A stretch of DNA of 7,596 nt from NCBI GenBank assembly GCA_947564765.1, contig CANODN010000093.1:1-7596 (forward strand), written 5' to 3'. The stretch comes from an uncultured Roseburia sp. (GTDB lineage: Bacteria > Bacillota > Clostridia > Lachnospirales > Lachnospiraceae). Position numbers and translations under genes: made by a program. Numbering within the stretch: position 1 is the stretch's first letter; each line of letters begins with the position of its first letter. The notes under the pieces are model-generated. The model saw only the letters and a program-made list of their open reading frames with translations. It was not told the origin of the DNA and did not search any database. This document shows positions 1-6,035 of the stretch, piece after piece.

Positions 1-346
1 CTAATTCTTTTACCTTTGCAGACTTTCCGGTACGTCCTCTTAAGTAGTTTAATTTCGCTCTTCTTACTTTACCATAACGAACAATCTCTACCTTTTCAAC
101 ATTCGGAGAATGCAGCGGCCATGTTTTCTCAACGCCAACGCCGTTGGAAAACTTGCGGACTGTGAAAGTCTCACGATTACTTCCACCCTGTCTTTTCAGT
201 ACAATTCCTTCGAATACCTGGATTCTCTCACGGTTACCCTCTTTGATCTTACCGTAAACCCTTACCGTATCACCTACATGAAACTCCGGCGCTTCTGCTT
301 TCAGCTGCTCCGCCTCAATACTTTTGATGATTTCACTTGCGTTCAT
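1..346 (-). CDS. rplS: 50S ribosomal protein L19 (3' end cut by window)
   Basis: L19 is a large-subunit ribosomal protein at the 30S-50S interface. The translation opens MNASEIIKSIEAEQLK and carries the family hallmarks in order: GDTVRVYGKIKEGNRERIQ, FEGIVLKRQG, the VEKTWPLHSP segment and the basic tail KLNYLRGRTGKSAKVKEL. 115 codons are visible and the frame is still open at base 2. Typical L19 is about 115 residues, so only a few codons and the stop should lie outside. The start is fixed by an AGGAGG ribosome binding site at 354-359, 7 bases before the ATG. It lies behind the motility genes, after a 112-bp gap with its own promoter-like sequence. No trmD is visible upstream, unlike the common rpsP-rimM-trmD-rplS order. 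Identification is secure from sequence motifs. Confidence 0.96.
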   Translation of the reverse strand, partial: MNASEIIKSIEAEQLKAEAPEFHVGDTVRVYGKIKEGNRERIQVFEGIVLKRQGGSNRETFTVRKFSNGVGVEKTWPLHSPNVEKVEIVRYGKVRRAKLNYLRGRTGKSAKVKEL

Positions 347-425
347 TTTATTTCCTCCTGATTTGTCCGATGTTCTTAATACACTTTGTAACAGAGGACC
401 ATCGCATACTTTACACAACTATCAA
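347..425 (-). promoter_or_regulatory. rplS 5' leader, possible L19 autoregulatory RNA
   Basis: The leader between the predicted transcription start (about 419-420) and the rplS ATG is about 73 bases. It contains CGATG (400-404) complementary to CATCG (368-372), and GTCC (396-399) complementary to GGAC (365-368). The two pairings share G368 and exclude one another. TTACA (387-391) can pair upstream with TGTAA (411-415), while TACA (387-390) can pair with TGTA (380-383). The GGAC strand is a few bases before the ribosome binding site. Firmicute rplS genes are known to carry an L19 leader RNA family (Rfam L19_leader). Membership here is inferred from position and pairing only, not from a covariance search. 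Confidence 0.45.
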
Positions 426-454
426 ACTATATCACAATTTTAAAGAGGATGCAA
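426..454 (-). promoter_or_regulatory. Putative sigma-A promoter for rplS
   Basis: Reading leftwards on the minus strand there is TTGCAT (454-449), a 17-base spacer, and TATAGT (431-426). TATAGT matches the -10 consensus at 5 of 6 positions, and TG one base upstream makes it an extended -10. The -35 matches only 3 of 6, but the spacing is optimal. It begins just after the stop codon of the preceding gene, as expected if rplS is transcribed independently of the motility operon. Confidence 0.6.
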
Positions 455-458
455 GTAC

Positions 459-1127
459 TTATTCAACTTTTGCAGTCAGTAATGCTGCAATCTCTTCATA
501 TGTGGAATCCTTTGGAATATCATATATGCCAGGCAGAATCAAATTATCAAAATCCTTCTGGATCAGATACGTATTGAAGGCCTTCGCATCATCAATCAAG
601 CCTGCCTCCTTGAGCTTCTGGCAGACCGTATCCGAAAATTCTCCGCCTTTAATTTCAAACCGCACCTTTTCTTCCTTTTGGGAATCCGTCTTTGTGTCCG
701 TATCATTTGGCTTGCCGGTATCGGACTTGTCTGCATTTGTTTTGCCTGTGTCTGACTTATCCTGATCCGCTTTATCGGAATTTGCCTTATTGGCATTATT
801 GGCATCCTGCTTGTCCGCGTCTGCTTTGCCGGTATTTGTTTTATCCGTATCCGGTTTTTCCGTATTCGATTTATCTTGATTGGTTTTATCCTGCTTTGAT
901 TTATCCGTATCCGTCTTGCCCGTATCGCGTTCCTCTATGGAAACGGCTTCGGAATCTTCCTTCTGCGCATTTTCTTCCGCTTCTGAAATCGTCGTTGACT
1001 TGTTATTGTCATCTGCGGTATTCTGCTGTTTCATATCGTCTCTATGCAGAGAAATGGAAATCATAAAAATAATCGTCGTAATAATAATCCCGATTCCGAC
1101 TCCTCTTAAATAATATTTCAGTCTCAC
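459..1127 (-). CDS. Membrane-anchored MltG/YceG-type LysM-like domain protein with Lys pentapeptide linker
   Basis: This 222-residue protein has three parts. Residues 8-27 are a single hydrophobic helix after a basic N terminus, suggesting a membrane anchor with the bulk outside. Residues 30-152 are a long charged, low-complexity linker. Residues 154-222 resemble the small LysM-like domain that precedes the catalytic part of MltG (YceG) endolytic transglycosylases: FEIKGGEFSDTVCQKL, AGLIDDAKAFNTYLI, LPGIYDIPKDSTYEEIAALL. The MltG catalytic domain is absent, so it is probably a wall-associated or binding protein rather than an enzyme. The start is GTG at 1127, overlapping the TGA of the upstream gene by four bases (GTGA), which implies translational coupling. 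The ribosome binding site is weak. It is the last gene of the motility cluster. A role in motility is inferred from position only. Confidence 0.8.
   Translation of the reverse strand: MRLKYYLRGVGIGIIITTIIFMISISLHRDDMKQQNTADDNNKSTTISEAEENAQKEDSEAVSIEERDTGKTDTDKSKQDKTNQDKSNTEKPDTDKTNTGKADADKQDANNANKANSDKADQDKSDTGKTNADKSDTGKPNDTDTKTDSQKEEKVRFEIKGGEFSDTVCQKLKEAGLIDDAKAFNTYLIQKDFDNLILPGIYDIPKDSTYEEIAALLTAKVE
708..917 (-). repeat. 15-bp minisatellite encoding Lys-x-Asp/Asn-x-x pentapeptides
   Basis: Within the MltG-like protein, residues 71-140 place lysine every five residues: 71, 76, 81, 86, 91, 96, 101 and 106, then after a three-residue phase slip at NAN (111-113), 114, 119, 124, 129, 134 and 139. 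Position three is mostly Asp or Asn and position five mostly Asp or Gly. At the DNA level it is a degenerate 15-bp tandem repeat, seen on the plus strand as recurring variants of tttatccgtatccg and tttgcctgtgtctg. The array is in frame throughout and forms the extracellular linker. Confidence 0.9.
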
Positions 1128-1819
1128 TTCTTTTTCTTCCCCTCATATAATCCGATTACCAGTTGGACTTCTCCTAATCCAAGCGCCAGTTCCCTTGCAA
1201 TATCAATTGCCGTTTTGCCCTCTTTATGCAATGCTAAAATCCGGGCATTGTGGTTTGCGTCCTCCGTATCCTCAACCGCATCCTCTGCAAAAAAATCATC
1301 CTCCGTATCCTCTGTCTGGAAAATGACAGGCTCTCCTTTGATCGGCATCTGAATTTCTCTGGTATCCTCCCACAGCTCCTGCTTCGTCAGATGTACGGAA
1401 ATTTCTTCATCCTTTTTCGCCAAATCCTTTGCCAGATCCTGCAGCTTGGCAGAAAAACCAGTCAGTTCTGTATGCTTATCATTCAGCATACTATAGAGAA
1501 ACATGATTTCATTGTGTGTTTTGTTCATAGACTCGATCACTGTATCTGAATATTCGCTAATTGCCATGATCTTCTCGTTACATTCTTTTTCCATGGAACG
1601 CTCTGAACTCGCCAATGCTTCTTCCGCCTTCTCTTCTACCTTTCCTTCAATTTCCCCTGTTACCTTTAAAAGTTCCCGTTCCATAATTTTCTGGATTTCA
1701 TCGTTGCTCAGCTCTCCGATTTTATTCAGCTCGCCCGGTCCTAACTTTTCTGCAATAAAGAAACTGGCAATAAAAAACACAACACCGATTACCAGTAACA
1801 GAATTTCGATTCCTATCAT
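1124..1819 (-). CDS. DUF6115 / SwrB-like membrane-anchored coiled-coil protein with C-terminal HTH-like motif
   Basis: This 231-residue protein has an N-terminal membrane helix (residues 3-23), a long predicted coiled coil (about 35-145, rich in Glu, Lys, Leu and Ile at heptad-like spacing), an acidic stretch (168-187, EDTEDDFFAEDAVEDTED) and a helix-turn-helix-like tail (188-226). The tail includes ILALHKEGKTAIDIARELALG and GEVQLVIGLYEG. I recognise that tail as the DUF6115 signature. The architecture and the position downstream of sigD match SwrB/YlxL of Bacillus subtilis, which promotes flagellar export assembly. Sequence identity to SwrB outside the tail is probably low, so orthology is inference. 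The ATG at 1819 follows a GAGGAGAG-type binding site, 12 bases after the upstream stop. Its TGA overlaps the next start codon. Confidence 0.82.
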   Translation of the reverse strand: MIGIEILLLVIGVVFFIASFFIAEKLGPGELNKIGELSNDEIQKIMERELLKVTGEIEGKVEEKAEEALASSERSMEKECNEKIMAISEYSDTVIESMNKTHNEIMFLYSMLNDKHTELTGFSAKLQDLAKDLAKKDEEISVHLTKQELWEDTREIQMPIKGEPVIFQTEDTEDDFFAEDAVEDTEDANHNARILALHKEGKTAIDIARELALGLGEVQLVIGLYEGKKKK

Positions 1820-1831
1820 GTCTGCTCTCCT

Positions 1832-2149
1832 CTATATTTTCATATCAAAACGGCCGCTGCTCTGCTTAAGCGTTACCGTATTCTGCTTCTTCTCATCCGG
1901 CTTCTTTTTTTTCTTCTGCCGACCTTCATATTCATTGCTGCCCTTTTCTTTGGCATCGTATTTCTTCTTATGTTCACTGGCATCATCCGCATGATTCACC
2001 TGCTTTAACTGCCGTTCCTCCTGTGTCTTCAGCTGTGTCTGAATATTCTGTTGCTCTACAAGAGGCTTATTATCCTCCTGCTGCTTGATCATACTCATAT
2101 CCTGTGTTCTGGGCACAACTCCGTTTAATGTTACTGGTCCAACTGCCAT
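1832..2149 (-). CDS. Small charged protein of the motility operon, function unknown
   Basis: This is a 105-residue hydrophilic protein beginning MAVGPVTLNGVVPRTQDMS. It has no membrane helix or signal peptide. After the short N-terminal motif it is dominated by Gln, Lys, Glu and Asp (QQEDNKPLVEQQ, then a KKK-rich stretch with GRQKKKKKPDEKKQ), so it is probably disordered or helical and cytoplasmic. It ends GRFDMKI. Similar small proteins starting with an MAV-P-x-x-L-x-G-like segment accompany fapA in clostridial motility operons, from memory. I know of no assigned function. A TTG start at 2167 is possible, but ATG at 2149 is preferred because AGGTGA, part of the 16S complement, lies 5 bases upstream. 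It sits 23 bases after fapA and 12 bases before the DUF6115 gene. Confidence 0.8.
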   Translation of the reverse strand: MAVGPVTLNGVVPRTQDMSMIKQQEDNKPLVEQQNIQTQLKTQEERQLKQVNHADDASEHKKKYDAKEKGSNEYEGRQKKKKKPDEKKQNTVTLKQSSGRFDMKI

Positions 2150-2172
2150 TTTTCTCACCTCACACAAAAATC

Positions 2173-3783
2173 CTATAGATTGGATACCTTGATCTCACCG
2201 TCTTCTTTATAAAAACAGCAATAGCTTCTCTCTCTTTTTGTCGTCATGGATAACTCCGAAATTTTAATCGTGACTCCCGGATATATCATATCATGCACCT
2301 CAACCTTTGCCCTTCCGGCCCCCATGAACTCCATCCGCAGCCGATTCACCTCTTCATTGACCGGCGCATACTGCTGCTGCAATGTCTTCAATGCAATCAC
2401 CTGTGCCTTCATATAGTGAACCTGCTCCGGCGAAAGGCTGATTCCCTTTTTCATTTTCTCACTGTAATTGACCAGGATCGGACGAATCTGCTCAATCTTC
2501 TTTCCGATATCCCTTGCTTCCTGCTGCAGCTGATTATACCGCTCCAGCTTCTTCGGTTCCGTACCAACCTCAATATGCGTCGCGATTCCCATAGCCGAGC
2601 CGATCACCCTTGCAGATATCTTGTTGCTGACTCTGACATGTCCTCCCCGGATCAGACCTTTTCCGCCGCTTACAATTACTTCTGAATTTGCAGATACAGA
2701 GCTTTGAATGATGGATTCCGTCTCCACATAGCCTCCGCACTTTACGGTTGCCCCTTCAATAAATTTAATGACCACATTCCCCTTTGCGGAAAGCAGTCCT
2801 TTGCCCATTCCGTGAATCCCGCGTTTTACAATAATCTGCCCGCCGGCATAGAGCTGCGCTCCCTCTACAACGCCCTCTACAATAATATCTCCATTTGCAT
2901 GGATCATAAAACCACTTTTTACATTTCCCTTTATATGTACATTTCCCGGATAGTTCACATCCCCGACAGAATTATCCACATCTGCCGGAACTTCATAAAC
3001 ACCGGAAACGAATACTTTTCCCTGTACCAAAGACGCATGTCCTGTCACCTCGGAATAAAGCTCCGTTCCGTCTTCAGACATCCTGATATTATTGGCAAAG
3101 GAAAGCTTCAGGTTCTGTACTTCCTTCGGCTTCAGCTCTCCGCCGAGCACATCTTTGCCTGACTCTCCGGGCACTGCCGGAATCAGCTTTGCAAGACGCT
3201 GCCCTTCTTCCACTTTGCTGATAATATTCAGATCATGATAATTTACCGAACCGTCTTCGTTGTGTTTTGGCTTCAGGCTCTTCTGCGTAGAAAAATAATA
3301 AACAATTTTGGCATCTCTGCCCATGGTGGGCGGCGTTCCTTTTCCAATCAGATATTCCGTACAATATTCCCTGCTCTGTAAAAGTCTGCCAATCATTCCT
3401 TCATCCAAACCATAGACAACCTTTTCATGCAGCAATGCATCCTGTATATCCTCTCTGGTAATCTGCCTTCCTCCTTCTGAAGGAGGATAGAATCTGCAGC
3501 GGACTAACATATTATCCAAAGACAACGACACATCTATCTTTTCATGAAATACTCTGCCCATACTTTTGCCGATGTATACCTTTTCCCATGCACCGTTCAT
3601 AATCGCCGTATTTAATTTCTTCATATCATAATCATGATACCCCTGGCTGGAAAGGTATGCGATTACCTCTTTGATATCAAGGCCTTTTCCGCCTTCCATG
3701 GCAGGAAAAATTTCAAGATAAAAATCATCCATTTCCACCGTCGGCTTAAAGTAACTGTTTCTGTTTTCCATATTATCCCCCAT
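2173..3783 (-). CDS. fapA: FapA-family flagellar assembly protein A (DUF342)
   Basis: This 536-residue protein belongs to the FapA/DUF342 family. Residues about 20-190 are the N-terminal FapA domain, including the KGTPPTMGRDAKIVYYF segment (family motif G-x-P-P-x-x-G-x-D). Residues about 190-400 are a beta-rich region with GNV/GDI/GGQI/GNV strands repeated about every 20 residues (PGNVHIKGNVKSG, NGDIIVEGVVEGA, GGQIIVKRGIHGMGKG), typical of a right-handed beta-helix. A helical coiled-coil segment follows (about 412-485), then the C-terminal IYPGVTIKI motif. In Vibrio, FapA-type proteins act in flagellar positioning; in Clostridia the role is unproven. The ATG at 3783 shares one base with the sigD TGA (TGATG). 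A second ATG at 3771 (M5) has GGGGG a few bases upstream, so the true start is uncertain by four residues. Confidence 0.92.
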   Translation of the reverse strand: MGDNMENRNSYFKPTVEMDDFYLEIFPAMEGGKGLDIKEVIAYLSSQGYHDYDMKKLNTAIMNGAWEKVYIGKSMGRVFHEKIDVSLSLDNMLVRCRFYPPSEGGRQITREDIQDALLHEKVVYGLDEGMIGRLLQSREYCTEYLIGKGTPPTMGRDAKIVYYFSTQKSLKPKHNEDGSVNYHDLNIISKVEEGQRLAKLIPAVPGESGKDVLGGELKPKEVQNLKLSFANNIRMSEDGTELYSEVTGHASLVQGKVFVSGVYEVPADVDNSVGDVNYPGNVHIKGNVKSGFMIHANGDIIVEGVVEGAQLYAGGQIIVKRGIHGMGKGLLSAKGNVVIKFIEGATVKCGGYVETESIIQSSVSANSEVIVSGGKGLIRGGHVRVSNKISARVIGSAMGIATHIEVGTEPKKLERYNQLQQEARDIGKKIEQIRPILVNYSEKMKKGISLSPEQVHYMKAQVIALKTLQQQYAPVNEEVNRLRMEFMGAGRAKVEVHDMIYPGVTIKISELSMTTKRERSYCCFYKEDGEIKVSNL

Positions 3784-4547
3784 CAGTCAACAAGAACGTT
3801 CATATAACTCCCCATCTTCTTGCGCATCTTCAACAATGCTTTTGTATGAAGCTGTGAAATTCTGGATTCGGTCACTTCAAGAACCTTACTGATCTCTTTT
3901 AATGTAAGTTCTTCATAATAATAAAGCTCGATTACCTTTCTTTCCTTTTCCGTCAGTAATTCCAGCGTATCTTTCAAAACCTGTTTTAATTCATCCTCCT
4001 GAACCTGATCCTCTGGCTGTATGAAATGTGAATTGCTGCGGGCATCCATAACCGGTTCGCTTCCCTGCTCCACATATTCGTTCAAAGAAACAACATTTGT
4101 AACCTTAAGCTGTGACTGCCAGACAGAAAGCTCATCTTCTGATATTCCAATCTCCAATGCAATTTCTTCATCACTGGCAGTTTTTCCGGTTCTCATTTCG
4201 ATCTGTTTGATCGCCTCGTCTAATTTCTTCTGTTTTTGTCTGACTGTTCTTGGAATCCAATCCATTTTTCGGATTTGATCCAAAATAGATCCTCGGATTC
4301 GAAGGCTTGCATATGTTTCGAATTTTACATCCTTTTTGGCATCATACTTATCAATGGCATCGATCAGACCGAATATCCCATAACCTACTAAATCATCATA
4401 CTCCACATTATATCCCAGATACATACTTAATCTGCCCGCGACAACTTTGACCAACGGCGCGTACTCCAGAATAATCTGCTCTCGAATTTCGGGTGAAGGA
4501 TTTTTTCGATAAGATTCCCATAATTTTTCTTTGTCTGTCGTCTTCAT
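3783..4547 (-). CDS. sigD: RNA polymerase sigma-28 factor (FliA/WhiG/SigD)
   Basis: This 254-residue sigma factor directs RNA polymerase to late flagellar, motility and chemotaxis promoters. Region 2 spans residues about 26-100: it contains the EYDDLVGYGIFGLIDAIDKY core, FETYASLRIRGSILDQIRK (promoter -10 recognition) and DWIPRTVRQK, all typical of the FliA/WhiG group. Region 3 is about 105-165. Region 4 is about 190-245, with LLTEKERKVIELYYYEELT and the helix-turn-helix LKEISKVLEVTESRISQLH that reads the -35. The length matches the family (about 240-255). The ATG at 4547 follows GGAGG (4554-4558) at 6 bases. It lies 34 bases after the small membrane protein and overlaps fapA by one base. No FlgM anti-sigma gene is in the window. 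Confidence 0.97.
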   Translation of the reverse strand: MKTTDKEKLWESYRKNPSPEIREQIILEYAPLVKVVAGRLSMYLGYNVEYDDLVGYGIFGLIDAIDKYDAKKDVKFETYASLRIRGSILDQIRKMDWIPRTVRQKQKKLDEAIKQIEMRTGKTASDEEIALEIGISEDELSVWQSQLKVTNVVSLNEYVEQGSEPVMDARSNSHFIQPEDQVQEDELKQVLKDTLELLTEKERKVIELYYYEELTLKEISKVLEVTESRISQLHTKALLKMRKKMGSYMNVLVD

Positions 4548-4560
4548 TTCAAGCCTCCAT

Positions 4561-4579
4561 TACCATTTGGTATTACCAA
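4561..4579 (-). promoter_or_regulatory. Overlapping short inverted repeats before the sigD ribosome binding site
   Basis: The 34-base gap holds a central TTGGTA-type segment that can pair either with ACCAA (TTGGT-ATT-ACCAA, 4567-4579) or with TACCA on the other side (4561-4572). Each stem is about five base pairs with a two- or three-base loop, and the GGAGG of sigD is only a few bases away. There is no T-run, so it is not a terminator. A role in tuning sigD translation is speculative. Confidence 0.25.
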
Positions 4580-4581
4580 TC

Positions 4582-4869
4582 TTATTGTTCTTCTGCTTCC
4601 CCGGCTTTGTCTGTATCTTCTTTCGTTTCGCCATCCTCTTCGTCTAAAGAGCCTTCTGTCTGCTCCGGATCTTCCTTATCATCGGACATCTCCTTAAAAT
4701 TCATACGGATAATCACGCTGATCACTGTACCAATTGCAAAAAAGATGATGCAGACAATTACAAACCTCTTTGCAAAAACTACAGTATCCACATGCTGTAC
4801 AAATGACATGATGCATGTGGCAAATCCGGCAATCAATGCCAGTACAGCCGGTAATGATTTTGTATTCAT
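4582..4869 (-). CDS. Small two-helix membrane protein between cheD and sigD, function unknown
   Basis: This 95-residue protein begins MNTKSLPAVLALIAGF. Residues about 5-23 (ending ATCIMSFV) and 30-53 (FVIVCIIFFAIGTVISVII) are two hydrophobic helices joined by a short loop (QHVDTVVFAKR). The remaining 40 residues are strongly acidic (EMSDDKEDPEQTEGSLDEEDGETKEDTDK, given here as composition: Asp, Glu, few Lys) and probably cytoplasmic. I do not recognise a named family. The ATG at 4869 is chosen because a GGGAG-type site lies upstream and because earlier in-frame starts would read into a basic non-hydrophobic leader overlapping cheD. It lies 32 bases after cheD and 34 before sigD. Its position suggests a motility-related membrane role, possibly linked to sigma factor or receptor complexes, but this is inference from context only. 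Confidence 0.75.
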   Translation of the reverse strand: MNTKSLPAVLALIAGFATCIMSFVQHVDTVVFAKRFVIVCIIFFAIGTVISVIIRMNFKEMSDDKEDPEQTEGSLDEEDGETKEDTDKAGEAEEQ

Positions 4870-4901
4870 AGTATCTCTCTCCCGCCTTCTTTTTAGAGAT
4901 T

Positions 4902-5387
4902 TTATATCATTTTTATTGGTTTTCCGATTGCTTTTACATAAAAATCTCCTGTTTCGCAATGCAGCTCCACGGTACGCCCATAATTCAATCCCGTATCTGC
5001 CGCGATCAGACGGATTCCAAGCTCTCTTAATTTTGCTTTTGCCGCAAGTGCATTCCGCTCTCCGATATTGCTGACAGCAGACATTCCGCTCACCTGGAAC
5101 ATCTGCGCCCCTCCCGCCATTTTGGCAACAAGACGTCCTCTGTTGGCGCCTGCCATAAGAACCTTGCGAAGAAGGGCCTCAATTCCTGTATCTGCGTATT
5201 TTGCTATATTTGCACTACTATTCATCTGGGTACTGTCCGGCAGCATATAATGTACCATTCCGCCGATTTTTGCAACTGGGTCATAAAAAGTCAGGCCTAT
5301 GCAGGAACCAAGTCCTATTGTTGTAATAATATCCGGTGATTTACATACATTCAGATCTGCCATTCCAACTTTTATAACTTTGCTCAT
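4902..5387 (-). CDS. cheD: Chemoreceptor glutamine deamidase CheD
   Basis: CheD deamidates glutamines on methyl-accepting chemotaxis receptors and, in Firmicutes, binds and stimulates CheC. The 161-residue protein carries the expected motifs: IGLGSCIG with the catalytic Cys29, GGMVHYMLP with His46, and Thr23, completing the Cys-His-Thr triad at the same spacing as in Thermotoga maritima CheD (C27, H44, T21). KMAGGAQMF and IGERN further on are also family signatures. The length is normal. ATG 5387 is chosen because GAGGAGAA stands just upstream. An earlier TTG at 5417 would overlap cheC. It follows cheC by 13 bases. All catalytic residues are intact, which contrasts with the CheA and CheW of the same operon. 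Confidence 0.96.
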   Translation of the reverse strand: MSKVIKVGMADLNVCKSPDIITTIGLGSCIGLTFYDPVAKIGGMVHYMLPDSTQMNSSANIAKYADTGIEALLRKVLMAGANRGRLVAKMAGGAQMFQVSGMSAVSNIGERNALAAKAKLRELGIRLIAADTGLNYGRTVELHCETGDFYVKAIGKPIKMI

Positions 5388-5400
5388 TTCTCCTCTCTCC

Positions 5401-6021
5401 TTATAATGAAAGTCCAAGTGCCGTTAATATTTTTTCGTAAGAATCCTGCTCCGGCATCAAAATAAAATAACCGTTAATCATCACATCATCTCCGAACTCA
5501 GTCTGGATAAACAATGCATTGTCACCAAACTGCCCGAACTGAATCGCCGGAACACTCAAAATAGATGCCGCCATGTCTACCGCTATGTATGGAATTGACG
5601 GCATAATAACCAAATTCGTCATCGTAGATAACGCATTCAGATAAGAAGCTGCAATGATATTGCCGATTTCCTTTAATGCAGACAGATCCATTTCATCAAA
5701 CTCTTTCTCATCCTCCGCATCTCTTCCCATCAATTTATTGACAAGAAATCTGGCAGAATCCATTTTCATCAGAAACATCATGCTGCCTTCGATATCTGCC
5801 TGTACTTCCAGAAAAATACCTACTATGATCTCATCCTCCGGACAGATTGCAGAGCCTAACTTTGCAGCTTCTAACAGCTCTACCTTCGGTACATTCATAT
5901 CAATCCGGATTCCCAGCATAGATGCAATTGCCGTTGTTGCATTTCCTGCACCGACATTTCCGATTTCCCGTAATACATCAACATATCTGTCGTTGACTTC
6001 TTCTAATGTAAATTTACCCAT
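5401..6021 (-). CDS. cheC: CheY-phosphate phosphatase CheC
   Basis: CheC dephosphorylates CheY-P in the chemotaxis pathway of Bacillus and Clostridia, and is enhanced by CheD. The 206-residue protein shows both family active sites of the form D/S-x3-E-x2-N-x22-P. Site one is Asp15, Glu19, Asn22, Pro45 (LREIGNVGAGNATTAI). Site two is Ser114, Glu118, Asn121, Pro144 (ALKEIGNIIAASYLNAL). Length matches B. subtilis CheC (about 209). Start ATG 6021 is preferred over TTG 6039 because AGGAGGG (6027-6033) lies 5 bases upstream, while the TTG would overlap cheW. It is 14 bases after cheW and 13 before cheD, consistent with one operon. Both phosphatase sites look functional. Confidence 0.96.
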   Translation of the reverse strand: MGKFTLEEVNDRYVDVLREIGNVGAGNATTAIASMLGIRIDMNVPKVELLEAAKLGSAICPEDEIIVGIFLEVQADIEGSMMFLMKMDSARFLVNKLMGRDAEDEKEFDEMDLSALKEIGNIIAASYLNALSTMTNLVIMPSIPYIAVDMAASILSVPAIQFGQFGDNALFIQTEFGDDVMINGYFILMPEQDSYEKILTALGLSL

Positions 6022-6035
6022 GCATTCCCTCCTGT

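Noticed and set aside
680..960. Sigma-28-like -10 strings (CCGATA-type) on the minus strand
   Set aside because: They are by-products of the repeated codons of the lysine pentapeptide array, and no TAAA-type -35 sits at the required distance.
337..1113. Long plus-strand frames opposite the MltG-like gene
   Set aside because: They are low-complexity complements of the pentapeptide repeat, without ribosome binding sites, and they overlap a well supported gene.
2150..2167. A TTG start for the small charged protein
   Set aside because: The ATG at 2149 has AGGTGA at a 5-base distance, while the TTG has no comparable site and overlaps that ribosome binding site.
4870..4959. An upstream in-frame start for the two-helix protein giving 30 extra basic residues
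   Set aside because: It would overlap cheD by 58 bases, the added residues are basic and unlike a membrane protein N terminus, and the ATG at 4869 has its own ribosome binding site.
5388..5417. A TTG start for CheD giving ten extra residues
   Set aside because: It would overlap cheC and precede the strong GAGGAGAA site. The ATG at 5387 also places the catalytic triad at the usual distance from the N terminus.
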